NCBI RefSeq assembly: GCF_016623465.1
Contig: NZ_JAEDAJ010000001.1
Span: forward strand, 751,963 to 815,962
Length of the DNA: 64,000 nt
From: Brachybacterium halotolerans
GTDB taxonomy: Bacteria > Actinomycetota > Actinomycetes > Actinomycetales > Dermabacteraceae
Reading direction: 5' to 3'
The notes beneath the pieces are model-generated. The model was not told the origin of the DNA and made no database searches. It worked only from the letters and a program-made list of their open reading frames with translations. Each line of letters opens with the position of its first letter. The stretch's first letter is position 1. Made by a program: the position numbers and the translations under genes. Shown here in pieces: positions 15,967-23,741 of this stretch.

Positions 15967-16663
15967 CCCCACGGCCCCCGCGCTCACGGCGCGCGCTCTC
16001 GAGGAGCTGCGCGCCGCATCGGAGGTCGCGATCGATCCGGCCGTGCGCGCGGACTACGTGCATCTGCTCGAGGCGATCCCCGATGCCGTGCTGCGCGACG
16101 GCCCGGCGCTGGCTGCGGAGGGCGGGTCGCTGCACCTGACGGCGAGCGCCGTCGTGCTCGACGGGCCGGCCGAGAACCTCGCACTCGTCTGGCATGCGCG
16201 CGGCCGCTGCTGGGTGCAGCCCGGCGGGCACCTCGAGGCCTCCGATGCGTCGCTCGAGGCGGCGGTGCGTCGTGAGATCGCGGAGGAGACCGGCCTGGGC
16301 GCGGAGACCGGACCGGGGGCCGACGCACGCCTCGAGCTGGTGGGGCCGGGCCCCGCGCTGCTCGAGGCCCATGACCTCGCCTCCACGTTCGGTGCGTGCG
16401 GCGGTCATTGGGACGTCGTGCTCGTGCTGCGCGCTGATGCCGCGGCCGCAGATATGCCGCTGAGGGCGGAGAAGCCCGGCGCGCCCACGCCCGTGTGGGT
16501 CCCCTGGCCGCGGATCGAGGGCCCCAGCGGCGGCTTCTCCCGCCGCGTCCCGCTGCCGGCCGACGCCGCGTCCGACATGCCCGAGATCCTCGAGCGCCTC
16601 GCGCCCTATCTGGACGAGTTCGCCGTCGAGCCGTCAGGGGACACCGGACCTGCCTCGGGCTGA
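15950..16663 (+). CDS. Nudix hydrolase
   Basis: A 237-residue protein with the Nudix box GGHLEASDASLEAAVRREIA followed by EETGLG (about residues 88-113), the metal-binding site of enzymes that hydrolyse nucleoside diphosphates linked to another group. The N-terminal helical region and GHWDVVLVLRA resemble actinobacterial Nudix proteins of unknown substrate. It starts inside the end of the DUF2342 gene. Target specificity is unknown. Confidence 0.82.
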   Translation: MTRAPDPTAPALTARALEELRAASEVAIDPAVRADYVHLLEAIPDAVLRDGPALAAEGGSLHLTASAVVLDGPAENLALVWHARGRCWVQPGGHLEASDASLEAAVRREIAEETGLGAETGPGADARLELVGPGPALLEAHDLASTFGACGGHWDVVLVLRADAAAADMPLRAEKPGAPTPVWVPWPRIEGPSGGFSRRVPLPADAASDMPEILERLAPYLDEFAVEPSGDTGPASG

Positions 16664-16704
16664 GCTCCGTCGGCCGATCGCGTCCCGTCCGTCGGCCCCG
16701 CCGA

Positions 16705-17355
16705 TCAGTCGACGCCGTCGGCGGCCGTCTCGCGACCGGGCGGGCGGGATCCTTCCGCTCCCGGCTCCGAGGGGCCCTCGTCTTGGCCCTCCCATGTCCC
16801 GCCGCCGGTGCCGTACTGCTGGGCGAAGGAGACGCCCTCGAGGAATCCGCGCGCGTGGGCGGTGCGGGGATAGTTGTCCACGAGGGCCCAGAACTCCGCC
16901 GAATGGTCGTCGACCAGCAGGTGTGTGAGCTCATGGACCAGCACGTACTCGAGCACGTGCTGGGGCATCGGGCGCAGGCGCGCGGACAGTCGGATCTCCC
17001 CCGTCGAGGAGGTGCAGGATCCCCAGCGGTGCTGCTGGCGGGTGGACCAGGCGACCGAGGTGGGACGCGCGCGACCGCCCAGGTGCGCGTCGGAGAGCCG
17101 GCGCGCCAGGCGCATGAGGTCCTCGTCGCTGCTGCGGGCGGGACCGCGGGCGAGCTCCTTGCGCTGGAGCTGATCGATCATGCTGCGAACCCAGTGCCGT
17201 TCCTGGCGGGAGCCGAAGGATGCCGGCATCGAGATCACGAGATCGCCCTCGCGGCGGGTGATGGAGACGGTGCGGCGGCGACGGGCGGAACGGCGCACGA
17301 GGACTCGCTCCCCCTGCGGGCCGCGGACCCCCTCGTGCTCGGTGAGCTCTGGCAT
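16705..17355 (-). CDS. YgjP-like metallopeptidase (M48/DUF45 family)
   Basis: A 216-residue cytoplasmic protein with the zinc motif HELTH (about residue 140) and a third ligand region DDHSAEFW, as in YgjP/SprT-type metalloproteins. WGSCTSSTGEIRLS is the family's WGSC segment. The C-terminal 40 residues are disordered. Just upstream of ATG 17355 is GATCCT at 6 nt spacing (a weak leaderless signal), then an AT-rich inverted repeat CAGAA-AAAA-TTCTG (17369-17382). Such AT tracts are rare in this DNA and may be an operator. Function in the cell is unknown. Confidence 0.8.
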   Translation of the reverse strand: MPELTEHEGVRGPQGERVLVRRSARRRRTVSITRREGDLVISMPASFGSRQERHWVRSMIDQLQRKELARGPARSSDEDLMRLARRLSDAHLGGRARPTSVAWSTRQQHRWGSCTSSTGEIRLSARLRPMPQHVLEYVLVHELTHLLVDDHSAEFWALVDNYPRTAHARGFLEGVSFAQQYGTGGGTWEGQDEGPSEPGAEGSRPPGRETAADGVD

Positions 17356-17457
17356 GGAGACAGGATCTCAGAAAAAATTCTGGGATCGGCGTGTCGTCCC
17401 CAGCTGTGCATGACGAGCGTGCACGTCAGTCCTCCCCAGTGCTCGCGCGTCCTCTCG

Positions 17458-17519
17458 TCGTCCACAGAGGGGCGCGGATCATGCACCGTCCGTCCACACG
17501 ATGAGGCGGCTTGTCCACA
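17458..17519 (+). promoter_or_regulatory. Cluster of three DnaA-box-like sites
   Basis: TCGTCCACA (17458-17466), CCGTCCACA (17490-17498) and TTGTCCACA (17511-17519) all read in the same direction within 62 bp. The last matches the actinobacterial DnaA-box consensus TTGTCCACA. They end 20 bp before a strong promoter. DnaA may bind here to regulate transcription; there is no dnaA/dnaN gene or AT-rich unwinding region, so this is not proposed as oriC. Confidence 0.5.
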
Positions 17520-17539
17520 GCGGATCCACTGGACTGCCT

Positions 17540-17568
17540 TTGACCCGCACCCGGCCAGCGGCTAGTTT
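17540..17568 (+). promoter_or_regulatory. Sigma-A-type promoter of the candidate RNA
   Basis: TTGACC (17540-17545) and TAGTTT (17563-17568) are separated by 17 bp, one of the best -35/-10 pairs in the window. Transcription would start near 17575. No protein start with a ribosome site follows closely; the next gene begins at 17898, beyond a terminator. Confidence 0.6.
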
Positions 17569-17574
17569 CGTACG

Positions 17575-17710
17575 TCAGTGGAGCCCCGGGATAACGGGCA
17601 TGGTGCGTACGGGGAAGGTGCACACGATGCTGAGCGCCCCCGGGGCTCCACGAGAGACGCAGAGCATCTCCCGCACCCCCGCGATCCCCCGTCGTCGCGG
17701 GGGTGCGTCT
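17575..17710 (+). ncRNA. Candidate structured small RNA, about 135 nt, unknown family
   Basis: Downstream of the promoter, GTGGAGCCCCGGG (17578-17590) pairs perfectly with CCCGGGGCTCCAC (17639-17651), closing a domain with internal stems (GCAT...ATGC, GTGC...GCAC) and a purine-rich GGGGAAGG loop. A second hairpin, GCACCCCCGCGA / TCGCGGGGGTGC (17673-17706), followed by GTCTTTG, looks like an intrinsic terminator. It does not contain the SRP RNA core. A C-rich 6C-type RNA is possible, but the loops have only five Cs in a row. The 542-bp gap 17356-17897 holds no other gene that I can support. Confidence 0.5.
17673..17706 (+). terminator. Hairpin terminator of the candidate RNA
   Basis: Twelve-bp perfect stem (GCACCCCCGCGA / TCGCGGGGGTGC) with a 10-nt loop, followed by GTCTTTG. 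This is the nearest thing to a classical intrinsic terminator in the window. Confidence 0.6.
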
Positions 17711-17897
17711 TTGCGCCGACGGCGGCGCGCGGCGCGCACCCGTCCGGCAGTCCGAGGCCTGCGACACCACCTCGCGACACCCCCTGGTGTCGATTCCGTC
17801 CCTGCCCTCCCGGACCTATACAGTGTCGGGGACGACCTCGCAGGGCCCGGCCGTGATGTGCGATGCCGGGGCCGCGGGGGCAAGAGAAGGAGTGAAC

Positions 17898-18056
17898 ATG
17901 GCTGACGAGAAGTACAGCGGCGAGTTCTACTGCGTGAAGTGCCGCGAGAAGCGCGAGGCCACGGGCGACGTCGTCGTCTCGAACGAGCGTCGCATGGCCA
18001 AGGCCGTGTGCCCGGTCTGCGGCACCAAGCTGAACCGGATCCTCGGCAAGGCCTGA
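17898..18056 (+). CDS. DUF5679-type small zinc-ribbon protein
   Basis: A 52-residue protein with two Cys pairs, YCVKC (residues 11-15) and CPVC (38-41), that should bind one zinc ion as a zinc ribbon. Such proteins are widespread in actinobacteria and of unknown function. ATG 17898 has GAGAAGGAG upstream and the sequence TATACA lies at about 17818-17823 as a possible -10. A strong terminator hairpin follows. Confidence 0.85.
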   Translation: MADEKYSGEFYCVKCREKREATGDVVVSNERRMAKAVCPVCGTKLNRILGKA

Positions 18057-18119
18057 TCAGCCAGGATCGAAGGGATCCGCTCCGCGCGGATCCTGCGGCG
18101 AGCGCCCAGCGCTCGCGTC

Positions 18120-18155
18120 TCAGGGGCGGCCCACCATCTGGTGGGCCGCCCCTGA
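18120..18155. terminator. Strong bidirectional hairpin between the DUF5679 gene and whiB7
   Basis: A near-perfect inverted repeat with 17-nt arms (AGGGGCGGCCCACCA and its complement) around two central bases lies between convergent genes. Two smaller hairpins precede it (GGATCCGC/GCGGATCC at about 18071-18092 and GCGAGCG/CGCTCGC at about 18100-18118). Confidence 0.75.
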
Positions 18156-18226
18156 CGCTGTGAGGGCGCATCCGCGCGCCGGCACGCAGCCGCGTGCGGT
18201 CCCCGGGCGGGCACGCGCGTCGCCTG

Positions 18227-18529
18227 TCAGGCGGCGTTCTTGCGGGGCCGTCCGCGTCCGCGCTTGAACGCGATGACGGCTCCGTTCTCGAGGATCTGCC
18301 CTCCCCAGACGCCCCAGGGCTCGCCCCGGTCGAGGGCGCCCTCGAGGCAGACCGCCCGCAGGGGGCAGTCGGCGCAGAGCACCTTCGCGGACTCGAGGTC
18401 CGCGGGGCGCTCGGAGAAGAACAGGTCTGCCGCCTCGATGTCCTGGCAGGGCAGGATCGCCGAGGACGCGGCATCGTGCCGGGTATCGGTGATGGTCGTG
18501 GAGTCACTGCGGGTGAGGACGTCTGTCAT
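18227..18529 (-). CDS. whiB7: WhiB7 transcriptional regulator of intrinsic antibiotic resistance
   Basis: A 100-residue iron-sulfur regulator. The four cluster ligands are Cys28, Cys52, Cys55 and Cys61. EPWGVWGG (70-77) and the C-terminal AT-hook RGRGRPRK (90-97) are the hallmarks that separate WhiB7 from other WhiB proteins. WhiB7 binds the primary sigma factor and activates efflux, ribosome-protection and drug-modification genes. Placement next to uvrD2 is as I remember it for M. tuberculosis (Rv3197A/Rv3198c). Expression is probably autoregulated and attenuated through the long leader described separately. The ribosome site before ATG 18529 is weak. Confidence 0.93.
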   Translation of the reverse strand: MTDVLTRSDSTTITDTRHDAASSAILPCQDIEAADLFFSERPADLESAKVLCADCPLRAVCLEGALDRGEPWGVWGGQILENGAVIAFKRGRGRPRKNAA

Positions 18530-18631
18530 CGTCTCGCTGCTTCGAAATCGTCGTGGTCGAGGAAGGGCGGGCGCAGCAGTGCGCTCTCGCCGGAGGGGGC
18601 GGCAGATCGAGACGGATGGGTCCCGATCAGA

Positions 18632-18751
18632 TCAAGCCGTCAGCCCCTTGGGTCGATAGACCCGCTCGTTCAGGAGAGCGGGCGCCGCGAGAAGGGCGGC
18701 GTCGGACCCGGTGAAGCCGATCGGCTCGATCTGCGTCTTCCATGTGGTCAT
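18632..18751 (-). CDS. whiB7 leader upstream ORF, 39 codons
   Basis: A 39-residue reading frame starts at ATG 18751 (MTTWKTQIEPIGFTG...) with AGGAAGG 11 nt upstream and stops 102 nt before whiB7. Its composition looks protein-like. Near its 3' end GGGTC-TATC-GACCC can form a hairpin, and a downstream GACCC (in CGGGACCC) could compete for the same GGGTC. whiB7 genes in other actinobacteria are known to be controlled by translation of a leader ORF coupled to early termination, so ribosome stalling here probably releases whiB7 expression. The peptide may have no function of its own. Confidence 0.6.
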   Translation of the reverse strand: MTTWKTQIEPIGFTGSDAALLAAPALLNERVYRPKGLTA

Positions 18752-18819
18752 TGACGACACCCCCTTCCTGTGCGCGCGCCCCGGTCTCCCGGACCACGTC
18801 GTGGACGATGAACGAGAAC

Positions 18820-18857
18820 AGACTACACGCCCTCGAGATCCGCGACACCTATTTTTT
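18820..18857 (-). promoter_or_regulatory. whiB7 promoter with A-tract (WhiB7 autoregulation-type)
   Basis: On the minus strand AAAAAATA (18850-18857) directly abuts GGTGTC (18844-18849, -35), followed 18 bp later by TAGTCT (18820-18825, -10). WhiB7 is known to recognise an AT-rich stretch just upstream of the -35 through its AT-hook, and this is one of very few A-tracts in the window. Transcription would start near 18813, giving a leader of about 285 nt. Together with the uORF this accounts for the 348-bp gap 18530-18877. Confidence 0.65.
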
Positions 18858-18877
18858 GACCTGCGGTTTCGTGCTGG

Positions 18878-21007
18878 TCAGCGGTGGCTCGCGAGGATCT
18901 CGAGGAGCTCCTCGCCGAAACGCTGGCCCTTCAGCGGGCCGACGCCGGGGACATGCACGAGTGCATCGAGGTCCGATGGTGCGCGCTCGGCGATCGCGGC
19001 GAGCGCGGCGTCGGTGAGCACCGAGTAGGCGGGGACGCCGAGCTGCGCGCTGCGCTGGCGGCGCCAGAGCCGCAGCTCGTCCAGCACGCTCTCGTCGTGG
19101 CTCGGCGGGCAGGCGACGTGACGTCCGAGCCGCTGCTCGCCGGGGGTGTTCAGGTTCTTGCCGCACGCACGGCAGCTGCTGAAGGTGGTCGCGCCGCGGC
19201 GGCCGGTGCGGCGGGCCTGCGGCCCTTTCGCCGGAGTCCTCTCGGCGGGCTGGAGCAGGCCGTCGAGGAAGCGCGAGGGCTTGCGCGAGCCGCGGGAGCC
19301 CGCGCTGCGGGCGGCGGCCCAGGAGATCGTCAGCAGGTCCTTCGCGCGGGTGAGCGCGACGTAGAAGAGGCGGCGCTCCTCCTCGACCTCGGCGGCGGTC
19401 TGCGCCATGGAGATGGGCAGCAGCCCGTCGCTCGCGCCGATGAGGAACACGACCGGCCATTCGAGGCCCTTGGCGGCGTGGACGGAGGCGAGGGTGACGC
19501 CGTCGACCGTGGGGGCGCTCTGCGCCTCGGCACGCTCCTCGAGCTCCCGCACCACGTCCGCGAGGGTCGCGCCCGGGCGGGCGAGGATCGTGTCCGTGAG
19601 GCCGACCAGGGCGTTCAACGAGTCCCAGCGCTCGCGCACGGCACCGGTGGTCTCCGGTGCCTGCGCGCTCCAGCCGAGCCCGCCCACCACGTCGCGGACG
19701 GCCCGCGCAGGGTCCTCCGGCTGGACGCGCGCGGCGGCGCGCAGCGCGACCATGGCGCGGCGGATCTCCTGGCGCTCGAAGTACTTGTCGCCCCCGCGCA
19801 CGAGGTACCCGATGCCGCGGGCGGTGAGGGCCTGCTCGACCGCCTCGGACTGGCTGTTGGTGCGGAAGAGCACGGCCGTCTCCGCGGCGCTGCGCCCCTG
19901 GGAGACGAGGTCGGCGATGCGCTCGGCGACGCCTTCGGCCTCGGCGACGTCGTCGGGATAGGACTCGATGACCGGCGGTGGGCCCTCGGCGCGCTGGGAG
20001 GCGAGGGTCAGGCGGTGATCGCGCGTGCGCCCGCGCGCGCCGTCGAGCACGGTGTTGGCCAGCCGCACGATCTGCGGCGTGGAGCGGTAGTTGCGCTCCA
20101 GCCGGATCACCAGCGCCCCGCGGAACTCCTTGGGGAAGTCCAGCAGGTACGAGGCGCGCGCACCGGCGAACGTGTAGATGGTCTGGGCGGCATCGCCCAC
20201 CACGCACAGGTCGCCGCTGGTCCCCAGCCACAGGCGCAGCAGGGAGTGCTGGAGGGCGGAGACGTCCTGGTACTCGTCCACCACGAAGTGCTTGTACTGG
20301 CCGTGGACCTCGCGGGCGACGTCCGGCCGCTCGGTGAGGAAGCCGACCATATGGAGCAGCACGTCCTCGAAGTCGATGACGCCCTTCTCCTTCTTCACCT
20401 CCTCGTACTGGGTGAGGATCCGGGAGATCGATCGCGAGTCGAAGCCCGCGACGCCGGGCCGACGGGTCGCCGCGGCCGCCTCGGGGTAGCTCTCGGGCGT
20501 GAGCATCGAGACCCGCGACCATTCGACCTCGGAGACGATGTCGCGCAGGGCGGCACGGTCCACGCTCATGTGCAGGCGCTGGCAGGCCTCCGCGACGCCC
20601 GCGTACTTGTTGGCCATGATCTCGGGCACGGGGCCGCCCACCACGCGCGGCCAGAAATGGCGGAGCTGGCGCAGGGCCGCGGCGTGGAACGTGCGGGCCT
20701 GCACGGCGGGCACGCCGAGGTCGCGCAGACGCGAGCGCATCTCCGCGGCGGCCTTCGCGGTGAAGGTCACCGCGAGCACGTGCCGGGGGTTGAGCCGGCC
20801 GGTCATCACCCCGTAGGCGATGCGGTGGGTGATCGCGCGCGTCTTGCCGGTGCCGGCGCCGGCGAGCACGCACACGGGCGCGTCGAAGCTGCGGGCGACC
20901 TCCCGCTGCTCGGGGTCGAGCGCCTCGAGCACCGCCTCGGCGGTGAGAGGCGGGGCGGACTCGTCCACGGGGCCCATGGTGTCGGTGTCGGACTGGTGCG
21001 CGGTCAT
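18878..21007 (-). CDS. uvrD2: ATP-dependent DNA helicase UvrD2 (HRDC-containing)
   Basis: A 709-residue superfamily 1 helicase. Visible motifs are Walker A LAGAGTGKTRAIT (about residue 50), VVDEYQDVS (II), GDAAQTIYTFAGA (III), NYRSTPQI (IV), LASVHAAKGLEWPVVF (V) and YVALTRAKD (VI). After the motor come a zinc-type motif, CRACGKN...RHVACP, and a C-terminal HRDC domain (VPGVGPLKGQRFGEELLEI). In M. tuberculosis UvrD2 the linker has four cysteines; here the third ligand appears to be His. UvrD2 unwinds 3'-tailed DNA and is essential in mycobacteria. The start at 21007 has GGGAGG close upstream. Confidence 0.93.
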   Translation of the reverse strand: MTAHQSDTDTMGPVDESAPPLTAEAVLEALDPEQREVARSFDAPVCVLAGAGTGKTRAITHRIAYGVMTGRLNPRHVLAVTFTAKAAAEMRSRLRDLGVPAVQARTFHAAALRQLRHFWPRVVGGPVPEIMANKYAGVAEACQRLHMSVDRAALRDIVSEVEWSRVSMLTPESYPEAAAATRRPGVAGFDSRSISRILTQYEEVKKEKGVIDFEDVLLHMVGFLTERPDVAREVHGQYKHFVVDEYQDVSALQHSLLRLWLGTSGDLCVVGDAAQTIYTFAGARASYLLDFPKEFRGALVIRLERNYRSTPQIVRLANTVLDGARGRTRDHRLTLASQRAEGPPPVIESYPDDVAEAEGVAERIADLVSQGRSAAETAVLFRTNSQSEAVEQALTARGIGYLVRGGDKYFERQEIRRAMVALRAAARVQPEDPARAVRDVVGGLGWSAQAPETTGAVRERWDSLNALVGLTDTILARPGATLADVVRELEERAEAQSAPTVDGVTLASVHAAKGLEWPVVFLIGASDGLLPISMAQTAAEVEEERRLFYVALTRAKDLLTISWAAARSAGSRGSRKPSRFLDGLLQPAERTPAKGPQARRTGRRGATTFSSCRACGKNLNTPGEQRLGRHVACPPSHDESVLDELRLWRRQRSAQLGVPAYSVLTDAALAAIAERAPSDLDALVHVPGVGPLKGQRFGEELLEILASHR

Positions 21008-21138
21008 CGCCTCCCAGTCTGCCAGCGCCCACCGACGCGCGAGGACGCGCTGTGGACCGCGACTCGCTGGGGAGGGACCGCCGGGCCCCGTCGTCGGGAG
21101 CGCCCGCGACCGGCCGCCGTCGACGGATCGGCCGCGGA

Positions 21139-22059
21139 TCAGCCCTCGTCGATGGGACCGCCGTACCAGTCCTCGACGAGCGCGCGGCCGACGGACGCGA
21201 CGTTCGGCACCTGGATCTCGCCCGCGGCGACCGCGGCGGTGAGCTCCTCGCGCGTGAACCAGCGGGCGGAGGCGAGCTCGCCGTCGGCCAGCACGATCTC
21301 CTGGCCGTCGGCCGCCCAGGCGCGGAAGGCGAGCATCAGGGAGCGCGGGAAGGGCCAGGGCTGGGAGCCGACGTACTCGACCTCCTCGACGACGAGGGAG
21401 ACCTCCTCGGCGACCTCGCGGGCGACGGCCGCCTCGATCGTCTCCCCCGGTTCGACGAAGCCGGCGAGCACGGAGTGGAACCCGCTGCGGAAGCTCGCGT
21501 TGCGGGCCAGCAGCAGGCGGTCCTGCTCGTCCCGCACCGCCATGATCACGGCCGGATCGGTGCGCGGGAAGTGCTCCGTGCCGTCCTCGGTGCAGACCAG
21601 CACCCAGCCGCCCAGCCGCGCCTCGAGCAGCGCCCCGCACAGGGGGCAGTGGCGCATCGAGCGGTGCCAGGACCCCATCGCGACCGCCGCGACGGCGAGC
21701 GCGGCGTCCTCAGGTCCGAGGTCGCCGACCACGCGCCGCAGGTCGCGCATGTCGCGGCCCGGATCGTCGAGCTCGGCGCTGGGCTCGGGGAGCTCCACGG
21801 CGATGACGCGCCTGCCCTCGCGCTGCCCGAGGTAGACGGCGGAGGCGCTCTGGTGGCCGCGGGGATCGGCCTCCTCGAAGACGGGGACCAGACGGCCCTC
21901 GCCGTCCTCGAGCATGCTCGCCGCGCCCGAGCGAGTCACCAGGAAGACGGCGTCCTCCCCCGCGTCGAGCACGTGGGGGTCGGAGCGGCGCAGGGCGCCA
22001 CGATCCAGATCATGCCGGGTCAGAGGGGTCTGCAGCTGGGGTCCGCGCACTCGCACCAT
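21139..22059 (-). CDS. nudC: NAD(+) diphosphatase / NAD-decapping Nudix enzyme NudC
   Basis: A 306-residue enzyme that cleaves NADH/NAD to NMN and AMP and can remove NAD caps from RNA. It shows a zinc-ribbon-like segment (CPLCGALLEA... ending at VLVCTEDG), the Nudix box GFVEPGETIEAAVAREVAEE and the diagnostic SQPWPFPRS just after it. The start at 22059 is 6 nt downstream of TACGCT, implying a leaderless transcript; an upstream in-frame ATG at 22134 is rejected. It lies 131 bp upstream of uvrD2 on the same strand. Confidence 0.93.
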   Translation of the reverse strand: MVRVRGPQLQTPLTRHDLDRGALRRSDPHVLDAGEDAVFLVTRSGAASMLEDGEGRLVPVFEEADPRGHQSASAVYLGQREGRRVIAVELPEPSAELDDPGRDMRDLRRVVGDLGPEDAALAVAAVAMGSWHRSMRHCPLCGALLEARLGGWVLVCTEDGTEHFPRTDPAVIMAVRDEQDRLLLARNASFRSGFHSVLAGFVEPGETIEAAVAREVAEEVSLVVEEVEYVGSQPWPFPRSLMLAFRAWAADGQEIVLADGELASARWFTREELTAAVAAGEIQVPNVASVGRALVEDWYGGPIDEG

Positions 22060-22181
22060 GCGATCAGCGTAGAGCCATCTCACACCCGCGCGTCGACGCG
22101 TCCGGGAGCTCGTGCGCGCGCATCGCGGACGCACCGTGTGTCCGCCGCTGCTCCCAGCCGACGGCCGGGTACGGTGGATCC

Positions 22182-23393
22182 GTGCGCCACAACTCCTACT
22201 CCCTGGCAGCCTTCGCCGCCGCCTCGGTCCCCGGCTTCGAGCCCGCGCGGACCGTGGCGATCCCGACCCCGCAGGACGACGTCGACGTCGCCGGGGTCAT
22301 CAGCCAGGAAGGGCGCAAGGTCCTGGTGACCTGCCCGCGCACCACCGCCGGCGGCGTGCGCCTCGAGAAGGAGCTCAGCATCTCCGGCTCCCTCGCCCAG
22401 CACGCGCTGAGCGACCTGGTGCCCGCCGTGCTCGGATCCGTGAAGCTGCCCGAGGGCGGCCGCGCCGCCGTCACGGAGGTGCACGAGGGCGCCCCGCTGC
22501 TGCTGGACCTCCTGGACCGCGACCGCGCCCTGGTCACCTCGCTCGGAGAGGTGATCGCCCGGATCCACCGCGTCCCCGCGCACGTGGTCGAGACCGTCGG
22601 CGCCGAGGCGTACACCGCGCAGGCGCTGCGCGAGGCCCACCGCGCGCAGCTCGCCCGCGCCCGCGCGCTCGAGACGATCCCCACCGCCGTCCTCCAGCGC
22701 TGGGAGACCCTGCTGGCCGACGACGGCCTCTGGGACCTCCGGCCAGTGGTCGTCCACGGCGACCTCTCCGAGGAGAGCCTGTTCTTCCACGGCTCGAGGA
22801 TCACCGGCGTGCGCGGCTGGGACGCGGCGCGCATCGGCGACCCGGCCGACGATCTGGCCTGGCTCGCCTCCGCGCTCGAGGCCGAGGCCTTCGACGACCT
22901 GTTCTCCGCCTACCGCAACGCCCTGGGCACGCCCGTGCACCCGCGGCTGCTCGAGCGCGCCCATGCCGTGGGCGAGTTCGCGGTGATCGACTGGCTGCTG
23001 CACGGCATCGAGGCCGAGGACGACGTCATCATCGAGGACGCCCGCGGAATGCTCCGCGACCTCGAGTCTGACCTCTCGCAGATCGCGAAGGACCAGGCCG
23101 AATCGGCCTACCACTCCCTGGACGTGCACGACGGCCTCGCCTCCGCGCCCTCTCCCCTGCCGTCCTCGGCCGCCTCGCCCGCCGAGTCGGGCTCCGCGGT
23201 CTCGGCCACGGAGGGGTCGGCGCCCGAGGAGCCGGCGCCCGAGGAGCCGGACCACGAAGAGTCGGACCACGGGGCTTCGGATCTCCAGGGATCGACCTCC
23301 GAGGATCGGGCCGGCCAGTGGGACGCCACCGGCGGCCCGGTCCGCCGCGAGAGCCCGTCCGACGACGCACCCGAGGATCCTCGGGCCTTCTGA
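22182..23393 (+). CDS. Aminoglycoside-phosphotransferase-like kinase with disordered acidic tail
   Basis: A 403-residue protein with an APH/choline-kinase-like fold. HGDLSEESLFFHG (about residue 191) is the catalytic loop and GWDAARIGDPADDLAWL the metal-binding segment. The usual Asn of HxDxxxxN is not in place, so activity may be altered. Residues 320-403 are a Ser/Glu/Pro-rich tail with repeats such as EEPAPEEPDHEESDH. GTG 22182 follows TACGGT by 6 nt, a leaderless signal. The substrate is unknown. It lies between nudC and adnB, near whiB7, so a resistance role is conceivable but unsupported. Confidence 0.75.
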   Translation: MRHNSYSLAAFAAASVPGFEPARTVAIPTPQDDVDVAGVISQEGRKVLVTCPRTTAGGVRLEKELSISGSLAQHALSDLVPAVLGSVKLPEGGRAAVTEVHEGAPLLLDLLDRDRALVTSLGEVIARIHRVPAHVVETVGAEAYTAQALREAHRAQLARARALETIPTAVLQRWETLLADDGLWDLRPVVVHGDLSEESLFFHGSRITGVRGWDAARIGDPADDLAWLASALEAEAFDDLFSAYRNALGTPVHPRLLERAHAVGEFAVIDWLLHGIEAEDDVIIEDARGMLRDLESDLSQIAKDQAESAYHSLDVHDGLASAPSPLPSSAASPAESGSAVSATEGSAPEEPAPEEPDHEESDHGASDLQGSTSEDRAGQWDATGGPVRRESPSDDAPEDPRAF

Positions 23394-23741
23394 GCCCGAC
23401 CGGGACCGTCCTCCGGGCCGGCGCCGCGCGCCGACCGGCCCACCCGGTCCGTCGCGTCGGGCACCATTCAGGTTCGCCCGCACGCGCCCTGCGCATGACG
23501 CGTCGGCCCCGTCGCCTCCGCTCACCGGCGGACGTATTCGCGACCAAGGTCTGATCCCCCGGGCGCGGAGTGGTGGTGTGCTCGTACTCGTGCAGTCGAT
23601 GCCGCCCGCTCCTGCTCCGGGATGCTCCGTCATCGAGATCGTCCTTCTCCGGGATCCGGCGCCGGCGACTGTCCCTGCCCCATCGGGCGGGTCCGGTGCG
23701 CGCCGCGCACTTCTCGAGAACGCGAGAGGCAGACAACGATC
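23394..23741. other. 348-bp intergenic region with a large hairpin
   Basis: Directly after the phosphotransferase stop, GCCCGAC (23394-23400) pairs with GTCGGGC (23456-23462), enclosing GGACCG/CGGTCC and GGGCCGG/CCGGCCC, a nested hairpin that may act as terminator. The remaining 280 bp contain no convincing gene. The promoter of the oxidoreductase gene should lie here, but no good -35/-10 pair is visible. Confidence 0.5.

Noticed and set aside
17458..17519. A replication origin at the DnaA-box cluster
   Set aside because: There are only three boxes, no dnaA, dnaN or parAB, and no AT-rich unwinding region.
17575..17710. Signal recognition particle RNA or 6C RNA
   Set aside because: The conserved SRP GGAAG/AGCAG core is absent, and C-runs in the loops reach five rather than six. 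A covariance search is needed to exclude 6C fully.
18627..18848. 73-codon minus-strand frame overlapping the whiB7 leader
   Set aside because: It is Arg-rich, lacks a ribosome site, and is out of frame with the better 39-codon uORF at 18632-18751.
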